A stretch of DNA of 64,000 bases from NCBI RefSeq assembly GCF_004137855.1, contig NZ_QBKB01000002.1, positions 817,518 through 881,517 of the forward strand, given 5' to 3'. The notes beneath the pieces were generated by a model. The model saw only the letters and a program-made list of their open reading frames with translations. It was not told the origin of the DNA and did no database searches. This document shows, one piece after another, positions 49,172 to 57,649 of the stretch. The translations under genes were made by a program, and so were the position numbers. This DNA is from Methanohalophilus profundi (GTDB taxonomy: Archaea > Halobacteriota > Methanosarcinia > Methanosarcinales > Methanosarcinaceae). How positions within the stretch are numbered: position 1 is the first letter of the stretch; the number at the start of each line of letters is the position of its first letter.

Positions 49172-50475
49172 AAATACTCATTATTGGTGGTACGGGGGAA
49201 ATGGGCCAGTGGTTTGCAACCTTTTTCAAAAAACGTGGTTATGAAGTATGGCTCAGTGGCCGCAGCGGAAAAATGGAAGTTGCCGAAAAACTCGGTGTGC
49301 ATTTTACAGCCGAGCCTGACACTGTTATTCCTACATGTGACATTGTGATAATTTCAGTACCAATCAACATAACATCAACCATTATAGCACAGACTGCTCC
49401 TAAAATGAAAAAGGGAAGTTTGCTAATGGACCTGACATCGTTGAAGAAAAAACCTGTTGAGGCCATGAAAAAATATGTTCCTGAAAATGTAGAATTTCTG
49501 GGTACCCATCCAATGTTTGGGCCTTCTATTCCCTCCCTGCAGGGTCAGACTTTTATCCTCACCCCCGTAGAAGGCAGGTGTGATCAATGGTTTGACCATA
49601 TATTCAACCTATTAAGTGAAGAAGAGGCGAGTATAGAAGTTATAACTCCCGATGAACATGATCACTTTGTATCCATTGTTCAGGGACTCACCCATTTTGC
49701 CTACATTACCATTGGCGCAACCATGCAAAAGCTGGATTTTGATGTGAAAGGCTCCCGGCGTTTCATGAGTCCTGTATATGATATAATGCTGGACTTTGTG
49801 GGGCGTATCCTGGGGCAAAACCCCGAACTTTATGCCCTCATCCAGATGGAGAATCCTGAAGTTATCCACGTACATGACGTGTTTATAGATCAATGCAGAC
49901 ATTTTTCTTCAATGGTACGTTCCCATGACACAGGGCAATTCTGTGAAGAAATGAAAGCAGCAGCCCTACATTTTGGCGACACAGCCTCTGCTTTCCGTCG
50001 CTCGGACAAACTCATAAACAGCAAGGTAGCCGAATTCGAGGAACTTGTACACTCCACAGGTCATGAAAAAGGACTTTTGCACATATATTCCAGAAAGATA
50101 CATGTTGGAATTGTGAAAAAAGTTACTTCAAATAGTGTAACCCTTGAAGAGGGAAAAAAGGAACTGCAGCTAAAAATAGGTAACATAAGAATCCTGTCAG
50201 CAGATGAACTGAATCGCTGGAAAGAAAATAAACTCAAACCAACCCTGCGCGACATCTCTGTTTTCATTCCTCATTCAGCCAGACCTTTTACGATACAACA
50301 AATCCTGGATTGTCGCATAGATGGAGTGAAGGTCGAAACGATCGATACATATCTGCACAAAAAGGGCCCTAGCGCAACCTTCCGTTTGAACATACGCGGC
50401 GATCTGGATGCCTGTGAAATACACAGAGAAATGGAAGAATTATTGGAAGGCATGGGTTGTAGCCTGCGCAAGTAA
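49168..50475 (+). CDS. tyrA: Prephenate dehydrogenase with C-terminal extension
   Basis: A 435-residue protein starting at TTG, with AGGAGG 8 bases upstream and an overlap with aroE. Residues 1-280 are TyrA: NAD fold IIGGTGEMGQWFATFF, DLTSLKKKPVEAM, GTHPMFGPSIPSLQGQ and QGLTHFAYI. Residues about 285-435 form a second region with ACT-like strands (ATFRLNIRGDLDACEIHREM), probably for feedback by tyrosine or dimer contact. It closes the operon that leads to tyrosine. Confidence 0.92.
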   Translation: MKILIIGGTGEMGQWFATFFKKRGYEVWLSGRSGKMEVAEKLGVHFTAEPDTVIPTCDIVIISVPINITSTIIAQTAPKMKKGSLLMDLTSLKKKPVEAMKKYVPENVEFLGTHPMFGPSIPSLQGQTFILTPVEGRCDQWFDHIFNLLSEEEASIEVITPDEHDHFVSIVQGLTHFAYITIGATMQKLDFDVKGSRRFMSPVYDIMLDFVGRILGQNPELYALIQMENPEVIHVHDVFIDQCRHFSSMVRSHDTGQFCEEMKAAALHFGDTASAFRRSDKLINSKVAEFEELVHSTGHEKGLLHIYSRKIHVGIVKKVTSNSVTLEEGKKELQLKIGNIRILSADELNRWKENKLKPTLRDISVFIPHSARPFTIQQILDCRIDGVKVETIDTYLHKKGPSATFRLNIRGDLDACEIHREMEELLEGMGCSLRK

Positions 50476-50532
50476 AGCAATTATTTATGTCAGCAGCCAC
50501 ATATCCAATCGAAGATAGTGCAGGGTGATAGG

Positions 50533-50856
50533 TTGAAAAAACAAACACAAAAAAGCGGAGTGAAAGCTGCTTTCGGCAAAGATATTACCGAATATCTCAG
50601 GTTTTACAAAATGGGACTGGTTCTGGTCGCTGGGCTGGGCATATATCTCGGACTCCTGGGATTATACCTAATCATTGTTGATAATAACTATATTCCAGGC
50701 ATTGCCCTATTTATTGCAGCCCTTCTCATATCCCCGCCACCTATCGGGATATCAAATATGATTATCAGGCATTTCAACATAGAACTTTCAATGGGATTAA
50801 AATTAGGAATAGCCACCTTGCTTATGTTTATTGCATGGTGGCAACTGGGTTTTTAA
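50533..50856 (+). CDS. Hypothetical small membrane protein
   Basis: A 107-residue protein with three likely membrane helices (LVLVAGLGIYLGLLGLYLII, a middle one near PGIALFIAALLIS, and the last LGIATLLMFIAWW). The TTG at 50533 follows AGGGTGAT and is the preferred start; GTG 50518 adds five residues. I do not recognise a family. Its stop overlaps the stop of tpiA by four bases. Confidence 0.65.
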   Translation: MKKQTQKSGVKAAFGKDITEYLRFYKMGLVLVAGLGIYLGLLGLYLIIVDNNYIPGIALFIAALLISPPPIGISNMIIRHFNIELSMGLKLGIATLLMFIAWWQLGF

Positions 50857-51521
50857 AGTTGGCTGACAAGATCTTCCAGGGCTGACCTGGGATCTTCTGC
50901 CTTTACTATACCTGATGCAAGCAAAACGCCTACAGAACCAAGATCCATTGCGGCGGTGAGGTCTTCTCCCCGGGAAATACCCGCCCCACACAAAACCTGA
51001 ACATCAGGATTTATTCTTTTTACAGCTTCAACCGAGCCCCTCACTACATCCGGATCAGCCTGGGAAACCGGTACACCCGTACCAATGAGTTCGGGAGGTT
51101 CCACCGCAACATATTCCGGAGCCAGGGCTGCAGCTGCTGCTGTTGTGGGAATATTATTGGTACACACAATCGTGGTCAGGCCTTCGGCCTGGGCTGCACG
51201 CACAGATGCTTCAATATCTGCCAAGTTGAGCCTGCATTCGGAATGGTTGATAAGAGATCCCACCGCCCCTGCCTGTTGTACACAGGAGGCCATTACATGG
51301 CCGGTATTGCTACCCGGGGAAACACCATCCACATGCTGGGCATAGACAGGTACATCCACCTGTGAAGAAACCCTGTAGATGTCACAAAGCTGGGGAGCAA
51401 CCCCAATGGTCACTCCCGCATCTGCGGCTACATCCCTGCAGGCAGCAGCAATTTTTACTGCTGCCTCACCTGTACCCTGTGAATAGGTTTTGAAGTTCAC
51501 AACTATCAGGGGCGAGTCCAT
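50853..51521 (-). CDS. tpiA: Triosephosphate isomerase
   Basis: A 222-residue archaeal-type TIM, shorter than bacterial enzymes as usual. Substrate lysine in VVNFKTYSQGTG, His in INHSECRL, catalytic Glu in YVAVEPPELIGTG, and the phosphate loop LCGAGIS. It links gluconeogenesis to the fae-hps gene beside it, which is read in the same direction. Confidence 0.94.
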   Translation of the reverse strand: MDSPLIVVNFKTYSQGTGEAAVKIAAACRDVAADAGVTIGVAPQLCDIYRVSSQVDVPVYAQHVDGVSPGSNTGHVMASCVQQAGAVGSLINHSECRLNLADIEASVRAAQAEGLTTIVCTNNIPTTAAAAALAPEYVAVEPPELIGTGVPVSQADPDVVRGSVEAVKRINPDVQVLCGAGISRGEDLTAAMDLGSVGVLLASGIVKAEDPRSALEDLVSQL

Positions 51522-51531
51522 GGGAATCTCC

Positions 51532-52710
51532 TCAGAAATCAGTCATTACCCTGAACTGGTCTATCTCGGGCTTGTTCAGGCCTTCGACAAACTGCTCTGC
51601 AGACTGGCGTATATCCTTGGAATTGGTAATTGCACGTCCGACAACAAGGACATCCGCACCTGCCTTGAGAGCATCAGGGATCGTATGCACACGCACACCT
51701 CCGGCAACTGCCACAAGAATCTTAGGGGACAGTTCCTTGATAGCCTCAATGCTACCCCAGGCATAAGCGGTATCCTCTACATCGATAGCACGGTGAAGTT
51801 CCACAACATCAGGAAGCTCATTGAGTTTCTTGAGCACATCCATTGGATCTGGATGGTTGAGTGTGTCCATTACCGCATAGATTCCTGTCTTGTGGGCCTC
51901 TGCGATTGCCTTTTCAAGAGTTGGCACCGGTGCAAGGGCGGAAACCACAATTGCATCAGCTGTGGCATCTGCCACCATACGTGCCTCAAGATTACCGGTA
52001 TCCAGTGTCTTCAGGTCAGCCACGATGAAAGCATCAGGTTTGACTTCACGCAGTTTGGTGATTACATCCACACCGTAACGTTTGATCAGAGGAGTTCCTG
52101 CTTCAAGGATGAGATGGTCACTCTTTGGCAGTTGTCTTACAACATTGAGCACTGCTTCCAGATTCGGATTATCCAGTGCTACCTGCAGGTATGGAGGGTC
52201 CCATAGCCTGGAAACCTTGAATCCCATAACTGCATGGGAAGCCTTGTCCTTTTCATCCAGTACAGTGTCTACGGCAGGGAAATTCTCCATTGCCCTTTTC
52301 AGTGCAAGTTTGGCCGCACCGTAATTATACCTGTAGATGCGATTGTAATCCAATGCCTGAGGGTGTATGAATACACTTGCCACGATCACAAGATCGTCTG
52401 CTTTTTCTTTGGGTACAATTCCTTCTTCCACGGCATCGGCAACCGCTTTTGAAACCGCTGCCTGTGCAGGACCAAATATCTGGGATGCCTGGTCCATATT
52501 CTTTACCGTTACCTTGGGAACGATGAGTGTGGAAGGTTTTGTGGGTAGGTTCGGCCTGATCACAGAAAGCAGGGGAGTATGTCCTGCGGATAACTGAGTC
52601 ATACCGGTAGCAAAGGCCTGCCCAACAGGTCCTTCCTTATCACCGATCATAAGATCAATATGTGCGAGTTCGGGTTCCTCGCCAATAAGTGCTTCTCCAA
52701 TTAACATCAT
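51532..52710 (-). CDS. fae-hps: Fae-Hps bifunctional enzyme
   Basis: A 392-residue fusion. Residues 1-160 are formaldehyde-activating enzyme ([36 protein letters not shown], the catalytic His in this stretch). Residues 170-392 are 3-hexulose-6-phosphate synthase, an orotidine-decarboxylase-like barrel ([51 protein letters not shown]). In methanogens it makes ribulose 5-phosphate or its reverse, giving pentoses and capturing formaldehyde on tetrahydromethanopterin. Confidence 0.95.
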   Translation of the reverse strand: MMLIGEALIGEEPELAHIDLMIGDKEGPVGQAFATGMTQLSAGHTPLLSVIRPNLPTKPSTLIVPKVTVKNMDQASQIFGPAQAAVSKAVADAVEEGIVPKEKADDLVIVASVFIHPQALDYNRIYRYNYGAAKLALKRAMENFPAVDTVLDEKDKASHAVMGFKVSRLWDPPYLQVALDNPNLEAVLNVVRQLPKSDHLILEAGTPLIKRYGVDVITKLREVKPDAFIVADLKTLDTGNLEARMVADATADAIVVSALAPVPTLEKAIAEAHKTGIYAVMDTLNHPDPMDVLKKLNELPDVVELHRAIDVEDTAYAWGSIEAIKELSPKILVAVAGGVRVHTIPDALKAGADVLVVGRAITNSKDIRQSAEQFVEGLNKPEIDQFRVMTDF

Positions 52711-52838
52711 ACTCGATCAGCTGCTAGATTGGAATGAACGTATATATGATTTCTGATGAAATGAACTCAAACCGTATATACATAATTATTTATTTTTTGG
52801 GCAACTGATAGTGATATGTGCCGCAGAAAACTTATTTA

Positions 52839-53624
52839 ATGATATCGGGCGACAAAAAGATAAAAAAAATGCATCTGTTGATCGCTTTTGTTGCAACATA
52901 CTTTGCCATCTGGCTTCCTGACATACATGGCGTTTTAGGAATGGAAAATGTGAAAATTAGTTCCACACTGGTTTTCGGCACACTGAACGGACTGCTTCTT
53001 GGCCCGGTATATGGGGCCATTGTATCCCTAGCAGCTATTTCAGTCTATCGTATAGTGCATGTTGATATGCTGCTCAATAACCCATTCTATCTCATAAGCC
53101 CTCTATTCCTTGCAAGTGCCTCCCTTGTGGCGGGACTGGCAATCGCGGGGAATAAAAAGAAAGCAGTCATTCTCCCGTGCCTATTAATCGCAGCCTGGTT
53201 CGCAACAGGGGTAGGCAGAGAGGTTTTTTATTATCCCTGGTTACACATATTGTCTATTGTATTTTTCCTTACTTTTACCAGAATAGAAAACAAAATATCC
53301 TTTTTTTCCAAAAACAAAGGATATCTGTACCTTTTTGCATGTTCACTACTTGCCGTCTCCACAGACCATCTTGCAGGAAGCCTGTCAGCACTCTTTATTT
53401 TCGACCTTGGAAGCAGTATGTATAAAGAGGTAATATTTATTTACCCGCTTGAAAGGATATTAATTGCGACTATATCAGCTCTTATATTCTACGCTTTCAT
53501 CGTTTGGATAAACCTGCTGAAAGCAAATGCCAGTGTACTGGACGAAAGAGAAGAACACAATGTCAAAGATGTAATGGATTATATCAATAGTGAAGTGAAA
53601 GACATAATTGAAAAAGAAAAATGA
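52839..53624 (+). CDS. Hypothetical multi-helix membrane protein
   Basis: A 261-residue protein with about seven membrane helices, for example MHLLIAFVATYFAIWLPDIH and LLGPVYGAIVSLAAISVYRI. The N-terminal half, with the GTLNGLLLGPVYGAI loop, recalls ECF-type S components, but I cannot assign it. The last 35 residues are charged and helical. ATG 52839 or GTG 52818 could be the start. It converges with the MinD-like gene. Confidence 0.65.
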   Translation: MISGDKKIKKMHLLIAFVATYFAIWLPDIHGVLGMENVKISSTLVFGTLNGLLLGPVYGAIVSLAAISVYRIVHVDMLLNNPFYLISPLFLASASLVAGLAIAGNKKKAVILPCLLIAAWFATGVGREVFYYPWLHILSIVFFLTFTRIENKISFFSKNKGYLYLFACSLLAVSTDHLAGSLSALFIFDLGSSMYKEVIFIYPLERILIATISALIFYAFIVWINLLKANASVLDEREEHNVKDVMDYINSEVKDIIEKEK

Positions 53625-53625
53625 A

Positions 53626-54369
53626 TTAATCACCGATACTGACCTTCAGCCTACCAATAGCACTGGAAAAAGGATGGGAAGGGTCTTCAACAGTAAATAT
53701 TTTCGATAGGCCCTGTGTGGATACTTCACACATGCACGGAATAGAAGAAAGCACAGGTACTCCATATTTTTCACCCATTTGCAATGATTGTCCATTAAGA
53801 CACATGTTCTCCACAATCCCACATTTTTTGCCCAGGGGAGTATATATTCCATCAATTGCCTGCTTTATATTTGTGAGGCAATATTCATTGGGTTTTATAA
53901 CCATCAGGACATAATCACTGCCTGCCACCACATTGGCCGATGTAAAATCCACCCCGGGACTTGTATCCATAATTACAACGTCAAAACCTTCTTGTTGGAG
54001 ATGCTTTTTGGATTGAATCAAGGCTTTGAGCGCATCTGATTGCCATTTCCGGTCTTTTGAAGAAAATTCCCTGATAGCGGATATGTCGGGATTTGAATAA
54101 CCTACATAGAAACGGCCCTCTGAATTAATACTTTCTGAACCGTCCACTATTACTTCCCGTATGTTTTTCTTGTAATCAAGGATATCATTTATCCACTTAC
54201 CCGAGGGAGGGAACATGCCATTGAATGTGCTGGGAGATTTCAGGTCCATATCAAGCAAACATACATCCTTACCTTCTTTTGCATAAGCACATGCAAGATT
54301 GATGGCAACACTTGTTTTTCCCGTCCCCCCACGTGGAGAGTGGACTGCAATTGTAAACGTATCTTTCAT
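53626..54369 (-). CDS. MinD/ParA-like ATPase with altered P-loop
   Basis: A 247-residue SIMIBI ATPase. The Walker A is SPRGGTGKTSVAINLA: the catalytic GKT is intact but the signature Lys before GG is Arg. Switch I region LLDMDLKSPST and Walker B VVIMDTSPGVDF are present, and VVIKPNEYC follows. Its N- and C-termini have no membrane helix of the MinD type that I can see. Orphan or plasmid-partition-like roles are both possible. No parB-like gene is next to it. Confidence 0.8.
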   Translation of the reverse strand: MKDTFTIAVHSPRGGTGKTSVAINLACAYAKEGKDVCLLDMDLKSPSTFNGMFPPSGKWINDILDYKKNIREVIVDGSESINSEGRFYVGYSNPDISAIREFSSKDRKWQSDALKALIQSKKHLQQEGFDVVIMDTSPGVDFTSANVVAGSDYVLMVIKPNEYCLTNIKQAIDGIYTPLGKKCGIVENMCLNGQSLQMGEKYGVPVLSSIPCMCEVSTQGLSKIFTVEDPSHPFSSAIGRLKVSIGD

Positions 54370-54566
54370 TTGATTTGCCTACATATTAATTATTTAATTA
54401 AATAAACCATCTCGTAACAAAGGTACAAATTCCTGATGGGAATACCTTTTACCTTAGAGTATAAAAGTCCAATTTTCACAATGAAGATGTAGTATACATT
54501 AATTGTTCTGGTGAATATTAATCAAAGTGATTAATATAATTTTTTCTCTACTTTGACATACATATG

Positions 54567-54908
54567 TTAAATGGATTGAACTGTAAAAAAGACTTTCCTG
54601 CCATCTCTGTGCTTATGTACATGACCCATACGTACAAGCTGATTGAGATAATTGCTTTCAACTGCTCTTTCCTTAGATGTTTTTTCTGATAGCTGTGCAG
54701 CAGTTGCGGTTCCCATTTCAAATAAAACGGTAGCTGTAGTGCGCAAATGATCCGGCAGGGAAAGAAGAGTCATTACATCGAGCTCATTTAACTCGTCTTC
54801 CTGCGAAACATGAGAAGAAGAATCCTGCTGGAATAACAGCCTGTCGAGCTTATCGTTGATTTCATTCAAAGCTACAAGAATATTGTTCATTTCAACTTCT
54901 GAAACCAT
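54567..54908 (-). CDS. Winged-helix protein
   Basis: A 113-residue protein. An N-terminal helix (NNILVALNEINDKLDRLLF) that could form a coiled coil is followed by a winged helix (DHLRTTATVLFEMG, ATAAQLSEKTSKERAVESNY, LVRMGHVHKHRDGRKVFF). It probably binds DNA. The MinD-like gene lies 197 bases downstream on the same strand, so a joint role is possible but unproven. Confidence 0.72.
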   Translation of the reverse strand: MVSEVEMNNILVALNEINDKLDRLLFQQDSSSHVSQEDELNELDVMTLLSLPDHLRTTATVLFEMGTATAAQLSEKTSKERAVESNYLNQLVRMGHVHKHRDGRKVFFTVQSI

Positions 54909-54993
54909 ATGGCCACCATAAATTGTATTCTGGTATTACAGTAATACTGTATTCCCGTAAAACTATAAAAAAGTACAGTATCCATGGAAAGAG

Positions 54994-56625
54994 TTAAAGA
55001 TATTTTACCATATATGGACCTTCCAGTACATACCCCAGTTTCCGATAATATTCACGCACTCCGATCCCGCTGATAATACTGAGTTTTTCAAAACCTGCAT
55101 CTTTTGCCATTTTCTCAGCCTCAGAAATCAACCTGAGACCATAACCTCTGTGCTGCCAGTCGTGGTCCTTTGCAGACCCACCCACAACAACCATTGAACC
55201 ATAAACATGTAATTCCCGTACAAGAGCCGAATCATCAAGTTCAGGCCGATGTGGCTTGTTCGGAAACCTCAATCTTAAAAATCCAATCAAAATGTCCTGA
55301 CTTACATCCTCAAACGAGAGGAAATGTTCCTGCCCACCGCAGGAAGAATAGGATTGCACCATAAATTCAATATCTTTTATTGAAGGTGGTCTTTCTTTCA
55401 GGATATTATGACCAACTTCCCTGCAACGTATACAATTGCATTTGCCACCTTTTTGCATAAGTCGCTGGCCTGCAAGCTGGCGAATATTACTCTTTTTCAC
55501 ACCGGCTAATATCTGCTGTGCAGGAATGTCCCGCTGGATACGTTGCAGCCGCACCCACTTTGGAAGCATTGATTTTATATCAGCAAGCAGTTCCACCGCC
55601 TCATCATCATAAAGGGGATCGTACTTGCCTGCCCTCCACATTTTTTCAAGCTCTGTACCTTCGGTTACAAGGGTGGGATAAATCTTCAGGAAATCCGGCA
55701 TGAAGCGCGAATCACTGAACAGTTTTTTAAATCCCCGCAGGTCCCGCTCATTATCCGAACCAGGCAGCCGGGGCATCATATGGAACCCAACTTTCAGGCC
55801 ACTATCGCGCAATATACGGTTAGCCTCAGCGGTGTCGGCAACTGTATGGCCCCGGCGCATCCTTGAAAGTACAAAATCGTATACACTTTGCACCCCGATT
55901 TCCACTTTTGTAGCACCAAAATCCAGAAGCCTATCCACTTCCACTGGAGATGTCCAGTCGGGGCGTGTCTCATATGTTATACCTATGTTGCGAACCGCAG
56001 AACTTTCATTGGCCTCCTGTACATCTTCAATAGGAATATAGCCGTAAACATTATGGACATTATCCCGCCATTGCTGCCCCTTAAAATCATTCATCGCCTC
56101 AAGACAACGTTTGGTAAACCATTCCTGATAATCCAGATTTCGGGATGTAAACGTACCTCCCATGACAATAAGTTCTGCCTTATCGACTTCGTGCCCGATT
56201 TCCTGCAACTGTTTCAGGCGTGCGTGCACTATCCTGTAGGGGTCATACTCATACTGTATGCCCCTCATGGCGGCAGGCTCCCTTCCCATATAACTCTGAG
56301 GAGACTCAAAAGCAGATGCAGGCCCACCGGGGCAGGGCACACAGACACCGTGAGGACAGGGGGCGGGAGATGTCATAACCGCTATAACGGCCACACCGGA
56401 TATTGTCCTTACAGGTTTACGCCGCAGCCGGCTGCGCACAAACTCCTTTTCACTATCAGAAGCAGCGGCTATGACATCGGAATTACGAGGAAGCGTTGAC
56501 AGGCCATATTGCCTGCTTATGTTCAATTTTTCCCTGTTGAACTGCACCTTATCCAATGTTAAATCTTCAAGAACCAGCTCAACAAGTTTCCTGCAGGCTT
56601 GAGCAAAATCACTCTCATCAGACAT
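54994..56625 (-). CDS. elp3: tRNA uridine-34 modification enzyme Elp3
   Basis: A 543-residue protein. The radical SAM part (about 85-380) has C-x4-C-x2-C in PCPHGVCVPCPGG; the C-terminal GNAT acetyltransferase domain (about 430-543) ends with WQHRGYGLRLISEAEKMAKD and LGYVLEGPYM. Archaeal Elp3 makes cm5U at tRNA position 34 alone. ATG 56625 (MSDESDFAQACRK) gives the normal N-terminus; the start overlaps the RFC gene by 8 bases, so the two are co-expressed. Confidence 0.95.
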   Translation of the reverse strand: MSDESDFAQACRKLVELVLEDLTLDKVQFNREKLNISRQYGLSTLPRNSDVIAAASDSEKEFVRSRLRRKPVRTISGVAVIAVMTSPAPCPHGVCVPCPGGPASAFESPQSYMGREPAAMRGIQYEYDPYRIVHARLKQLQEIGHEVDKAELIVMGGTFTSRNLDYQEWFTKRCLEAMNDFKGQQWRDNVHNVYGYIPIEDVQEANESSAVRNIGITYETRPDWTSPVEVDRLLDFGATKVEIGVQSVYDFVLSRMRRGHTVADTAEANRILRDSGLKVGFHMMPRLPGSDNERDLRGFKKLFSDSRFMPDFLKIYPTLVTEGTELEKMWRAGKYDPLYDDEAVELLADIKSMLPKWVRLQRIQRDIPAQQILAGVKKSNIRQLAGQRLMQKGGKCNCIRCREVGHNILKERPPSIKDIEFMVQSYSSCGGQEHFLSFEDVSQDILIGFLRLRFPNKPHRPELDDSALVRELHVYGSMVVVGGSAKDHDWQHRGYGLRLISEAEKMAKDAGFEKLSIISGIGVREYYRKLGYVLEGPYMVKYL

Positions 56626-57649
56626 TGGCCATCTCCGTGACCAGTCGTTCAAGATGTATCCTGTCGTTAGCGGCACTCCTGACATTCAGATCGGCATCAG
56701 CAATCTTCAACAGGATTTGGGCCAGGATTTCAGGAGATTCACCGGCATCACCCACAACCCGATACAAATGCCTGACAATTTCCACTCCGGACATGCCGTC
56801 TTCAATAAGCATTTTATCAATCGCCTTACGTGCCTGGGGAAAATCCGCAGCTGAGATAGCTTCCTGAAGGGAAGAAATACCCGCGGGTACATCTTCCATT
56901 ACTACTTCAAAAATTATATCTGCAGATAGTTTTTCACCGGGGTATTGGAGAGCGGCAGACTGGAAAAGTCGCAGAGCACAGTCCACGTTGCCTTTACAAT
57001 GACGTGCAAGACCTCCAAGAGCCTCCGGGTCATAAGCAAGAGCCTCACGATCAGCAACACTGCCAAGGAAACCTACGAGTTCATCATCTGACACGTAGGT
57101 GAAAAATAATTCCAAACCGCGGGAGCGCAGAGGAGAGATGAGTCTTGAGGGCTGGGATGTGGAAAAGATGAACCTGCAGGTGCGACTGTAGCGTTCCATG
57201 ATCCGGCGCAGGGCATGCTGGGCACTTTCATTGAGGGATTCCGCACTATCGACAAAGATAATCTTATAATCCGCATCAATTGAACCCATGCTGGCATATT
57301 CATTTACCAGCTCCTTAAATATCGAAATAACACTTGACCTGATCTTTTTGGGATCATCCGTCCCCAGAAAACGCACAAATCGCTTGTCCCTTACAAGATA
57401 ACGTTTACCCTGGTCAAAAAAATCTGAGGCATTGAAATAGGTGAAGTTGTGCTCAAAAGTATCACCATAGATGCCTCTTGCAAGGGCAAATACAGCGGAG
57501 GCTTTTCCACTTCCTGCAGGCCCGTGGACTACAAGGTGTGGCAATTTCCCGGCAGATACCAGATGTTGCATTATTGATATTGCCTTTTCATTGCCTACAA
57601 AATCACCCAGGTCCTGTGGCCTGTATTTCAATGTCCAGAGATCTTTCAT
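56618..57649 (-). CDS. Replication factor C small-subunit-like protein, degenerate ATP site
   Basis: A 343-residue clamp-loader subunit: WTLKYRPQDLGDFVGNEKAI at the N-terminus, RRIMERYSRTCRFIFSTSQP (Arg finger region) and the C-terminal collar helices. The ATP site is changed: Walker A is GPAGSGKAS (Ala at the Thr position, residue 50) and Walker B has VDSAES in place of DEAD. It may be the second small subunit (RfcS2/RFC2) known in Methanosarcina, with a structural rather than catalytic role. Its stop overlaps elp3 and its start overlaps secD. Confidence 0.82.
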   Translation of the reverse strand: MKDLWTLKYRPQDLGDFVGNEKAISIMQHLVSAGKLPHLVVHGPAGSGKASAVFALARGIYGDTFEHNFTYFNASDFFDQGKRYLVRDKRFVRFLGTDDPKKIRSSVISIFKELVNEYASMGSIDADYKIIFVDSAESLNESAQHALRRIMERYSRTCRFIFSTSQPSRLISPLRSRGLELFFTYVSDDELVGFLGSVADREALAYDPEALGGLARHCKGNVDCALRLFQSAALQYPGEKLSADIIFEVVMEDVPAGISSLQEAISAADFPQARKAIDKMLIEDGMSGVEIVRHLYRVVGDAGESPEILAQILLKIADADLNVRSAANDRIHLERLVTEMANV

